Part shown: positions 1 through 5,022 of the stretch, one piece after another
Numbering within the stretch: position 1 is the stretch's first letter
Layout: each line of letters opens with the position of its first letter
From: Candidatus Aminicenantota bacterium
GTDB lineage: Bacteria; Acidobacteriota; Aminicenantia; Aminicenantales; Aminicenantaceae
DNA: 5,022 nt
Reading direction: 5' to 3'
Assembly: GCA_030617525.1 (NCBI GenBank)
Contig: JAUWVG010000226.1
Location: 1 to 5,022 of the forward strand
Translations under genes and position numbers: made by a program
Notes under the pieces: generated by a model
The model's database searches: none
The model's input: the letters and a program-made list of their open reading frames with translations, nothing else
What the model was told of the DNA's origin: nothing

Positions 1-264
1 CTGGCGTATGTTATTGGAGTGAGCGAACCCGTATCCGTACTGATCGAAACATTTGAGACCGGTATTGTGCCGGATTATGTGTTAGAGGAAGGAGTTAAGG
101 ATCTTTTTGATTTAACGCCTAAGGGGATCATCAAACAGCTGGATCTTATCCGGCCGATTTTTAGAAAAACCTCCTTCTATGGTCACTTTGGAAGAGAGCT
201 CGAGAATTTCACCTGGGAGAAAACAAATAGAGTCGACGATCTCAAAACTCATTTTAGAATTTGA
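1..264 (+). CDS. metK: S-adenosylmethionine synthetase, C-terminal part (5' end outside window)
   Basis: Cytoplasmic enzyme that makes S-adenosylmethionine from methionine and ATP, releasing phosphate and diphosphate. Frame 1 is open from the first base and ends at TGA 262-264, giving 87 residues. The family is usually about 380-400 residues, so roughly the last fifth is present. Landmarks of the C-terminal domain are visible: LAYVIGVSEPVSV near the left edge, then FDLTPKGIIKQLDLIRPIF, then YGHFGRE, then WEKTNRVDDLK close to the end. These match the usual MetK signatures AYAIGVAEPVS, FDLRPxGII and YGHFGRE..FPWEKTD. A GTG at 19-21 lies inside the conserved block and is not a start. The gene converges on the kinase gene with a 74-base gap that holds a palindrome. 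No anomaly is seen apart from truncation by the window edge. Confidence 0.95.
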   Translation: MAYVIGVSEPVSVLIETFETGIVPDYVLEEGVKDLFDLTPKGIIKQLDLIRPIFRKTSFYGHFGRELENFTWEKTNRVDDLKTHFRI

Positions 265-292
265 ATTCCCGTTGAATTAGAAGGACACTGGT

Positions 293-337
293 GGGACACT
301 ATACTTAATTATTTATTCGAATTAAGTATGATGTCCC
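293..337. repeat. Imperfect palindrome (stem-loop) between metK and the kinase gene
   Basis: The left arm 293-310 (gggacactatacttaatt) pairs with the right arm 320-337 (aattaagtatgatgtccc) around a 9-base loop. Of 18 positions, 16 are Watson-Crick pairs, one is a T-G wobble and one a C-A mismatch, both at the centre. It sits between convergent genes and ends one base before the kinase stop codon (TAG, 339-341 on the minus strand), so it could act as a two-way transcription end. However, neither side has a T-tract, which argues against a standard intrinsic terminator. The right arm recurs at 3529-3548 and, inverted, at 2803-2817, so I favour a dispersed REP-like repeat. Confidence 0.7.
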
Positions 338-338
338 T

Positions 339-2708
339 CTAACTGCCGATTTTTTCAAGGAGGGATTTGAAGTCGGGCTCACTGTGCAAATTTTCAAATA
401 TTGGCCAGGTTTTTAGAAAAATCAGCCAAGGCGTGCGTTCTTCGAGGGCTTTTTTAAGCTGTTCGATCGCCTTTGCCTTTTCACCCAAACCCGCATAGAT
501 GGCTGCCTCATAATAAGGAGGCACGTACTTTTTCTTGGACAGCTCATTGAGTTCCAGCATCATCTTCTCTGCCTTTCTTTTTTCTCCTGATCGGGCATAG
601 GCGATCCCAAGATAGGCTGCTGCTCCGGCATCATCTTTGACAAACTCTCTCGCTCGCTGAAATTTTGATACGGCCTTTACAAACAAATTCAATTGCAGGC
701 AAACAAGGCCGCAGACAATGTGCGCTACGTGATAGTTGGAATCCATCTCGAGTGCTTTTAAACACTGCTCTTCTGCGCGGTTATAATCTCCGGCGAGATA
801 CAATATCCATCCAGCGGCCGTACAAATGACAACCGAAAGGGGATCGAGTTCATGTGCTCTTTTCATTTCGGCCAATGCCTCCTCATGCCGCTCCTTCGCC
901 GTCAGATAGAAGGCATACCAGTGATGGGCTGATGCATAGTTGGGATTGAAGTGGATGGCTTTTTTGAGGGCACTTTCAGCCGCTGCCAAATCCCAATCAT
1001 AAAAAAGATGGATACATCCCAGCGATGCATGCGCTTCGCCTAGACTCTCATCAAGCTCCAGAGCTTTTTCAACCGCAGCCTTGGCCTCACTATAGACCTC
1101 TTTTCCAGGAAGAAAATTGTAATAGCCAAGGGAGTGGTAGGCGTCGGAAAGACCTGCATAACACAGTGCGGACATGGGTTCCCGTTCGATCCCTTCCTTG
1201 AAGTATAAGATGCTTTTCTTGAGTGCCTCCTCCGTTCTTTTGTTCCAGAAAAATCGTCCCTTTAAATAAAGGTTATACCCTTCGGGACTTTCCTGATGTC
1301 TTTTGGCGAGCGCCTCCTTCCTCTCTCCCAGAAGCTTGATTTTGAGATTATCAAATATTGCTTGAGTGATTTCATCCTGAACGGCAAAGACATCGTCCAT
1401 TTCACGATCATATTTCTCCGACCACATGTGAAAGCCGTCTGAGACATTGATAAGCTGAGCAATAATACGAATCCGGTTGCCGGCTTTTCTGACACTTCCC
1501 TCGAGAATCGTTTTGACATGGAGTTCCTTGCCAATTTCGATGGCATTGACATTTTTGTTTTTGAACGCAAATGCTGAGGTCCGGGCCACGACACGCAAAT
1601 TCTCGACATGGGCAAGGGCATGGATGATCTCCTCTGCGATTCCATCACAGAAGTATTCCTGATCGGGATCGGCACTCATGTTGGCAAAGGGAAGTACGGC
1701 AATGGAATTTTTCCATTCAGACACACTCTTGGCGTCAATTTTGAGTTCTCCGACCTTGTCCAAGTCAGCCCAGATTTCCTCGGCTTCCTGATACCTCTTT
1801 TCTTTGTCCTTTTCCATGCATTTCATAATGATCCGGCTGAGAGCTTCCGGAATTTGAACGTTGAGTTCTCTTGGATTGATTGGAATTTCGCTCTTGTGTT
1901 TTACGCCGACTGAATAGGGCGTTTCTCCCATGAATGGAACAACTCCGGTGACCATTTCATAGAGAATGACTCCTAATGAGTAGAGATCGGAGCGCAAATC
2001 GATCTCTATCCCCTCCACCTGTTCAGGCGACATGTACTCCGGCGTTCCAATAGTCATGCCTGATTCAGTGATCCCTTTACTCTTTATTGTCTGAGCAATG
2101 CCGAAATCCATAATTCGAACGTTTCCGTTCTCATCGATCATGATATTTTTAGGCTTGAGGTCGCGGTGGACGATTCCATGTCTGTGGGCCTCGTCCAATC
2201 CTTCGCAGATCTGTTTGGCAATTGCATTGGATGTATCCAAAGATAAGTGTTTGGACCTTCTGATAAATCTTTTTAAATCTCCTCCGGCAACAAATTCCAT
2301 TGTGATGAAGTAGTTGTCCCCGTCTTTGTTCAGGTCAAACATTCGGCAGACATTTTTGTGGCTGATTTTCCGGGCAGTTTTCAGCTCATTCCGGAATCGT
2401 TCGATGGTCCTCTTATCTGAGGCAATTTCCGGTTTTATGAGTTTGAGAGCGATTTTTTCGTTGACCCTTTTATCAAGAACCTTAAACACTCGCCCCATCC
2501 CCCCAATTCCAATTTCCTCGATGATCTGGTATCTGTCGGCAAAGGTCGTGCCTGTTGTGTATTCATCTTTGGGGAGTTCAAACGTGGTGTAGTGAGAGAC
2601 TTGTGTTTCATCAAAGGAGGGGAGCCTGGTCCCACAGTCCCCGCAGAACTGCTGGGTGTCAGTATTTTTTGAACGGCACTTTGGGCACTCTGTCGTCACG
2701 GTTCCCAC
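339..2708 (-). CDS. Cytoplasmic Ser/Thr protein kinase with N-terminal zinc ribbon, TolB-N-like module and TPR repeats
   Basis: Predicted PknB-family kinase of 789 residues that should phosphorylate Ser/Thr on unknown targets. Domains in order: a zinc ribbon with Cys 8, 11, 22 and 25; a kinase domain at about 60-316; a TolB-N/FlgO-like domain at about 334-455, starting SIAVLPFANMSADPDQEYF, a module also found in TPR-containing adenylate cyclases; and TPR-type helical repeats from about 470 to the end. The kinase looks active: glycine loop GIGGMG 67-72, Lys89, Glu108, HRDLKPKN 181-188, DFG 201-203 and GTPEYMSPE 221-229. No membrane helix separates kinase and TolB-like parts, unlike many bacterial receptor kinases, so it is probably soluble. 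The start is uncertain: GTG 2708 has AGGAG (2711-2715) only 2 bases upstream, while an in-frame GTG at 2699 has an 11-base spacing; both keep the ribbon. The gene is monocistronic here, with its own likely promoter. Confidence 0.92.
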   Translation of the reverse strand: MGTVTTECPKCRSKNTDTQQFCGDCGTRLPSFDETQVSHYTTFELPKDEYTTGTTFADRYQIIEEIGIGGMGRVFKVLDKRVNEKIALKLIKPEIASDKRTIERFRNELKTARKISHKNVCRMFDLNKDGDNYFITMEFVAGGDLKRFIRRSKHLSLDTSNAIAKQICEGLDEAHRHGIVHRDLKPKNIMIDENGNVRIMDFGIAQTIKSKGITESGMTIGTPEYMSPEQVEGIEIDLRSDLYSLGVILYEMVTGVVPFMGETPYSVGVKHKSEIPINPRELNVQIPEALSRIIMKCMEKDKEKRYQEAEEIWADLDKVGELKIDAKSVSEWKNSIAVLPFANMSADPDQEYFCDGIAEEIIHALAHVENLRVVARTSAFAFKNKNVNAIEIGKELHVKTILEGSVRKAGNRIRIIAQLINVSDGFHMWSEKYDREMDDVFAVQDEITQAIFDNLKIKLLGERKEALAKRHQESPEGYNLYLKGRFFWNKRTEEALKKSILYFKEGIEREPMSALCYAGLSDAYHSLGYYNFLPGKEVYSEAKAAVEKALELDESLGEAHASLGCIHLFYDWDLAAAESALKKAIHFNPNYASAHHWYAFYLTAKERHEEALAEMKRAHELDPLSVVICTAAGWILYLAGDYNRAEEQCLKALEMDSNYHVAHIVCGLVCLQLNLFVKAVSKFQRAREFVKDDAGAAAYLGIAYARSGEKRKAEKMMLELNELSKKKYVPPYYEAAIYAGLGEKAKAIEQLKKALEERTPWLIFLKTWPIFENLHSEPDFKSLLEKIGS

Positions 2709-2710
2709 AT

Positions 2711-2715
2711 CTCCT
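2711..2715 (-). promoter_or_regulatory. Ribosome binding site of the kinase gene, leaving two possible GTG starts
   Basis: On the minus strand the sequence reads AGGAGATGTGGGAACCGTG. The AGGAG lies 2 bases before the GTG at 2706-2708 and 11 bases before the GTG at 2697-2699. Neither spacing is ideal, and no in-frame ATG occurs before the first cysteine of the ribbon. I kept the longer form; the two proteins differ by three residues (MGT). Confidence 0.5.
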
Positions 2716-2725
2716 ATGTGATTAT

Positions 2726-2754
2726 AAAATAAACGTTTGAGAGAGACCTGTCAA
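2726..2754 (-). promoter_or_regulatory. Probable sigma70-type promoter of the kinase gene
   Basis: On the minus strand a perfect TTGACA (2754 down to 2749) is followed after exactly 17 bases by TATTTT (2731 to 2726), which matches TATAAT at four of six positions. A perfect TATAAT lies 5 bases further on (2726-2721), but its 22-base spacing is too long. Initiation near 2719 would give a very short leader that still includes the AGGAG at 2711-2715. Transcription could therefore be constitutive; no operator is evident. Confidence 0.5.
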
Positions 2755-2761
2755 CAAAATG

Positions 2762-2788
2762 AAAGGGGTCGTATCTTAACATTTGACA
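2762..2788 (+). repeat. 27-bp dispersed direct repeat, copy 1
   Basis: This copy begins aaaggggtcgtatct and ends taacatttgaca. It matches 3497-3523 in the same orientation at 25 of 27 positions; the two differences are T/C at 2772/3507 and 2777/3512. It lies in the divergent gap between the kinase and membrane-protein genes, 46 bases before the ATG of the latter. Its last six bases are TTGACA, but no good -10 sits at the right distance downstream. Its function is unknown; the likeliest reading is a REP-like or mobile-element end. Confidence 0.75.
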
Positions 2789-2791
2789 TTT

Positions 2792-2797
2792 TATAAT
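2792..2797 (+). promoter_or_regulatory. Possible -10 box of the membrane-protein gene
   Basis: A perfect TATAAT lies 37 bases before the ATG at 2835. No recognisable -35 sits about 17 bases upstream, where the sequence around 2769-2774 reads tcgtat, and there is no extended TGn motif. The TTGACA at 2783-2788 is only 3 bases away and cannot pair with it. AT-rich sequence alone could give this match. Confidence 0.25.
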
Positions 2798-2802
2798 TAA
2801 GT

Positions 2803-2817
2803 GGACATCATACTTAT
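2803..2817 (+). repeat. 15-bp inverted repeat, left arm
   Basis: ggacatcatacttat is the exact reverse complement of 3528-3542, and 14 of the 15 bases also match, inverted, at 323-336. It lies 17 bases before the membrane-protein ATG, in the likely leader. A small local hairpin is possible (taagt 2798-2802 with actta 2812-2816, 9-base loop), so the arm could also affect expression. Confidence 0.7.
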
Positions 2818-2834
2818 CTCCTGAGAATACAGTT

Positions 2835-3521
2835 ATGGAATATTCACCCATACTTGCTGTTATCACCGGAGTCTTCGAATTTATTGCCGCATTTTTTGTT
2901 TTTTCCAGTCCGGGACGGAAGCGGATTCTTTATCCAACCGGTGTCCTGCTGCTTATTCTGGCGGGATACCAGTTTTTAGAAGTGGCTGTATGCTACAATC
3001 CAGGCCAGCTGCTTTTTGCTAGAATTGCCTATTTCGATATCACATGGCTTCCTCCTCTTGCCATGTGGTTGGGACTGCAGTTGATTACGACTCGGAAAAA
3101 ATGGCTGGCTATTATTCCTTTGACATATTTTGTTGTGGGGTTGGCCCTTACTGTTTGGGTAATGGTGGATCCAAACTGTGTGACAAAGTCTGTTTGTGAG
3201 ATCGTTATTGCCCGCTACATCACTTCGAATCCTTTTGAAATCGTCTATGCCATTTATTATCAGAGCGGAATTTTGGTGCTTATTTTTGGGGCAGCCGTCG
3301 GTATGGCTTACCAAGCTGATCCCGTACTGCGAAAACACCTGGCCAATCTCCAGGTTGGGATTCTGGGATTTGTTCTGCCGTCACTTGCGGTCCGAATATT
3401 GGTTTCTGATTCGTTTGGAATCACCGCATCTGTGATGTGCCACTTTGCCTTGATTTTAGCGGTTTCCCTGATCTTCCTCGTTTTTCGCGAACGCCAAAAG
3501 GGGTCGCATCTCAACATTTGA
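2835..3521 (+). CDS. Seven-helix integral membrane protein of unknown function
   Basis: I cannot assign this 228-residue protein to a characterised family. Seven hydrophobic segments are visible at about 5-24, 31-52, 67-85, 90-110, 131-157, 172-190 and 196-217. Positive charges fall at 28-30 (RKR), 87-89 (RKK), 166-167 (RK) and 218-222, so the positive-inside rule predicts an outside N-terminus and an inside C-terminus. Cys53, Cys115 and Cys121 would lie on or near the outer face. The fourth inter-helix-pair region, about 111-130, is the longest outer loop. The fold could resemble the seven-helix sensor parts of some histidine kinases, but no enzymatic domain follows. The ATG at 2835 has no clear Shine-Dalgarno; only a weak gagaa lies 7 bases upstream. 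The last eight residues (QKGSHLNI) and the stop are encoded by a dispersed repeat. No partner gene is on this strand. Confidence 0.85.
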   Translation: MEYSPILAVITGVFEFIAAFFVFSSPGRKRILYPTGVLLLILAGYQFLEVAVCYNPGQLLFARIAYFDITWLPPLAMWLGLQLITTRKKWLAIIPLTYFVVGLALTVWVMVDPNCVTKSVCEIVIARYITSNPFEIVYAIYYQSGILVLIFGAAVGMAYQADPVLRKHLANLQVGILGFVLPSLAVRILVSDSFGITASVMCHFALILAVSLIFLVFRERQKGSHLNI

Positions 3522-3523
3522 CA
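3497..3523 (+). repeat. 27-bp dispersed direct repeat, copy 2, overlapping the membrane-protein stop
   Basis: Same repeat as 2762-2788 with two C-for-T differences; it begins aaaggggtcgcatct and ends caacatttgaca. It covers the last codons of the membrane-protein gene and its TGA stop (3519-3521). The two copies are 735 bases apart, start to start, and bracket the gene. A repeat encoding the C-terminus suggests insertion into, or recombination at, the original 3' end. Confidence 0.75.
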
Positions 3524-3527
3524 ATAA

Positions 3528-3542
3528 ATAAGTATGATGTCC
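3528..3542 (-). repeat. 15-bp inverted repeat, right arm
   Basis: ataagtatgatgtcc is the exact reverse complement of the left arm at 2803-2817. The match to the metK-kinase palindrome is longer: 3529-3548 agrees with 323-342 at 19 of 20 positions. It lies in the 34-base gap between two convergent genes, 4 bases after copy 2 of the 27-bp repeat. No T-tract or strong local hairpin supports a terminator here. Confidence 0.7.
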
Positions 3543-3555
3543 CTTTAATTCAGAT

Positions 3556-4896
3556 CTATTTAATTTTGGAGAGCTGTTCTTCGAGCTTTTCGAGAATTTC
3601 TTTAATCTTTTTCTCTGTTTTTTTGTCCTCTTTAATGCCGCTAATTTTTATAGTTATAAATTTGCCTTCTTCATCGATAATCGATTCAACTGTGTAATCT
3701 TCAGGAAGATCTTTTTTTAATTTTTCAATGATCTCGTCGTATTTAGCTTTGCTTTCACTGTCAAACTGGGCTTTCATGCTTATTTGAAATTCACCCTCAT
3801 CTATGGTAATAAAAGTGACGGTTTTCCCCTCCTTTAAATCCACATCAATGTCCTTTTTTTCTACCCAATTAAAATCTTCAATTTTTTTGATATCAACAAT
3901 TACGTTTTCTTCCTTATCGAGATGAAGATCTTTGACATCCGTATGAAAACTGAGAGAGATATCTTTTAATTCAACCTTTTTCTCTTTTAGCTCCTCACTC
4001 AGTTTCTTAACCATTTCTTCCACTTCTTTGAGGGCTTCCTCTTGACTTTCTTTAGTCTGCTCTAATTTATTTTTTTCCCGGATTTCCTTTAATTTTTCCG
4101 AAATCTCGGCCAATTTTTCTTTAAGCTCTTCTTGTTCCTGCTCAGAATGTTGAAAGGAATACTGAGCGATCTTGGGAGCAATGTGGACATCCATATGAGG
4201 TGCAATTTTAATTCTTTTCTTTTCTCCTTCTTCTCCCGAAATATAGATATCGATTGCCTTATTTGGAATTGCAATTTTTGGAGCGACATGAATACTTACG
4301 GCTCCTTTTGGTGTTTCAAGTTTTTCTATGTGGATTTTTGGTGCTTTGACATAAAAAACATTTTTGTTGTCTTTGTCTCCTTTCTTCCGGTAAACGACAT
4401 TATATTTTTTGTCCTGGTTTTCGGATGTGCTGAAATGATAACTTAAATTTTCCCCTTCGTCCGCTTGAAGTGACCAGTTGCCATCCTTGTCTTTTTGCAG
4501 AACTAAATGTTTGTCATTAAGGAGTAGAGTAAACTTTTTTCCCTCAGGGTCTTTGTCGATATGAATCAGCATATCTCCATCGACATTCGAGATTTTGACT
4601 TCACCCTCTTCATCTGTGGAGATGATGAATGTGATTGTTTTCCCATCCTCGGATACCCAGGTGAGTTTTTTGTCAGTCTTTTCTTCGGATTCCTTCTTCT
4701 CCGTTTTTTTTGTCGTTTTTTTGACCTGCTTTTCCTGGACAGTTGTCTCCTGAGCGACATCCTGAGTGCCGGTTAACACAGCATCTTCCTGCGGAAGGAT
4801 TGTATCTGTGAAAGCTGCAGATTGAGTAGGACGGGCCAGCCCGATAAATGCAATGGTCATTATAATTAAGGAAAAAAGCAAAATTTTGGTCTTCAT
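3556..4896 (-). CDS. Exported Lys/Glu-rich coiled-coil protein of unknown function
   Basis: I do not recognise this 446-residue protein. The start is the ATG at 4894-4896, with AGGAGGT 4 bases upstream, followed by a clear signal peptide: MKTK, a hydrophobic core ILLFSLIIMTIAFIGLA, then a small-residue stretch TQSAA near 25-29 where cleavage is likely. No lipobox cysteine is present, and the whole protein lacks cysteine. Next come a Lys/Thr/Glu linker (about 48-78), a beta-rich region (79-250) with four APK/APH motifs near 185, 205, 232 and 240, a strongly charged probable coiled coil (about 250-312), a second beta region, and a charged helical tail (about 423-446). GKTITFI..DEEGEVKIS at 85-103 recurs as GKTVTFI..DEGEFQIS at 357-373. 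It is likely periplasmic or envelope-associated, perhaps structural or a binding protein; this is inference from composition only. AT-rich codons reflect the Lys/Glu/Ile content. Confidence 0.85.
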   Translation of the reverse strand: MKTKILLFSLIIMTIAFIGLARPTQSAAFTDTILPQEDAVLTGTQDVAQETTVQEKQVKKTTKKTEKKESEEKTDKKLTWVSEDGKTITFIISTDEEGEVKISNVDGDMLIHIDKDPEGKKFTLLLNDKHLVLQKDKDGNWSLQADEGENLSYHFSTSENQDKKYNVVYRKKGDKDNKNVFYVKAPKIHIEKLETPKGAVSIHVAPKIAIPNKAIDIYISGEEGEKKRIKIAPHMDVHIAPKIAQYSFQHSEQEQEELKEKLAEISEKLKEIREKNKLEQTKESQEEALKEVEEMVKKLSEELKEKKVELKDISLSFHTDVKDLHLDKEENVIVDIKKIEDFNWVEKKDIDVDLKEGKTVTFITIDEGEFQISMKAQFDSESKAKYDEIIEKLKKDLPEDYTVESIIDEEGKFITIKISGIKEDKKTEKKIKEILEKLEEQLSKIK

Positions 4897-4900
4897 ATTG

Positions 4901-4907
4901 ACCTCCT
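4901..4907 (-). promoter_or_regulatory. Strong ribosome binding site fixing the start of the exported protein
   Basis: The minus strand reads AGGAGGT, then CAAT, then ATG. This near-ideal Shine-Dalgarno, directly before a Met that opens a canonical signal peptide, selects the start at 4896 over the in-frame GTG at 4966-4968. Starting at the GTG would place 24 charged and polar residues before the signal sequence. Confidence 0.9.
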
Positions 4908-4964
4908 TTGGTTTTAATTGTTGTTTAAGGATTGCGACCAATCTTTCATTCAATTGAGATTTCC

Positions 4965-4985
4965 CCACGGCTCCAAGAGCCGCGG
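4965..4985. repeat. GC-rich stem-loop upstream of the exported-protein gene
   Basis: Arms ccacggctc (4965-4973) and gagccgcgg (4977-4985) form a 9-bp stem with one wobble around a 3-base caa loop. It lies about 70 bases before the ATG at 4896. No T-tract follows on the minus strand, so it is a poor terminator for an upstream gene. It could be an operator, a 5' leader structure or the 3' end of an upstream unit beyond the window. Confidence 0.45.
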
Positions 4986-4992
4986 TCGGTGG

Positions 4993-5005
4993 GTTCCAGT
5001 GGAAC
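4993..5005. repeat. Small inverted repeat gttcc-agt-ggaac
   Basis: Perfect 5-bp arms with a 3-base centre, 7 bases beyond the larger stem-loop at 4965-4985. A dyad this short can be chance. It is recorded because the two dyads are adjacent in the region where the exported gene's promoter or operator would be expected. No convincing -35/-10 pair is visible between 4897 and 5022. Confidence 0.3.
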
Positions 5006-5022
5006 TGTCCGGCCTTTTTGAT

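Noticed and set aside
265..338. Intrinsic terminator for metK
   Set aside because: The palindrome is long and AT-rich in its inner half and has no T-tract on either strand; its arm recurs elsewhere, so a dispersed repeat is the better explanation, though a role in termination remains possible.
1262..1675. 137-codon open frame on the minus strand inside the kinase gene
   Set aside because: It overlaps the TolB-like and TPR part of the kinase in another frame; its peptide is rich in Ser, Arg and Met with no domain signature. The kinase frame is clearly the coding one.
2783..2811. TTGACA at 2783-2788 as -35 of a promoter for the membrane gene
   Set aside because: At 16-18 bases downstream the hexamers (acatca, catcat, atcata) do not resemble TATAAT, and the same TTGACA is simply part of the 27-bp repeat found also at 3518-3523.
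2976..3338. 120-codon frame antisense to the membrane-protein gene
   Set aside because: The plus-strand frame has seven clean hydrophobic segments and positive-inside charge; the antisense peptide has no recognisable feature.
2762..3523. CRISPR-like array from the repeated 27-bp unit
   Set aside because: Only two copies, 735 bases apart with a complete gene between them; no regular spacers and no cas genes.
4132..4446. 104-codon plus-strand frame opposite the exported-protein gene
   Set aside because: Phe/Cys/Trp-rich product expected from reading Lys/Glu/Ile codons backwards; no ribosome binding site or family resemblance.
4897..4968. Extended N-terminus of the exported protein from the GTG at 4966-4968
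   Set aside because: It would put 24 polar residues before the signal peptide and waste the ideal AGGAGGT at 4901-4907.

Overview
The window most likely comes from a member of candidate phylum Aminicenantes (OP8) or a close relative among the Acidobacteriota. The basis is the style of its 789-residue kinase, with an N-terminal four-cysteine ribbon, a PknB-type kinase, a TolB-N-like module and TPRs, which I recall as abundant in that group. This is inference from recalled family resemblance, not from a search. Base composition is moderate in the metK and kinase genes and AT-rich in the last gene.

Layout, left to right. (1) Bases 1-264, + strand: the last 87 codons of metK (S-adenosylmethionine synthetase), cut by the window edge. 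(2) Bases 265-338: a short convergent gap with an imperfect palindrome (293-337). (3) Bases 339-2708, - strand: a cytoplasmic Ser/Thr protein kinase with sensory or scaffold modules. (4) Bases 2709-2834: a divergent intergenic region with a plausible sigma70-type promoter for the kinase, one copy of a 27-bp repeat and one arm of a 15-bp inverted repeat. (5) Bases 2835-3521, + strand: an unrecognised seven-helix membrane protein. (6) Bases 3522-3555: a short convergent gap holding the matching 15-bp arm; the second 27-bp repeat overlaps the 3' end of the membrane-protein gene. (7) Bases 3556-4896, - strand: an exported, Lys/Glu-rich protein of unknown function with a coiled coil and an internally duplicated beta-type motif. 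(8) Bases 4897-5022: its upstream region, with a strong ribosome binding site and two small inverted repeats. No gene-free stretch exceeds about 130 bases.

The genes alternate in strand (+, -, +, -), so nothing here forms an obvious operon, and no shared pathway is shown by the layout. metK is housekeeping; the kinase is a signalling protein; the other two are envelope proteins. The main unexplained structure is the set of short repeats in all three intergenic gaps between these genes. They frame the seven-helix gene as a roughly 0.75-kb unit and supply its stop codon. I read them as REP-like or miniature mobile sequences, but no transposase lies in the window to prove it. I see no RNA genes, CRISPR array, complete insertion sequence or riboswitch.
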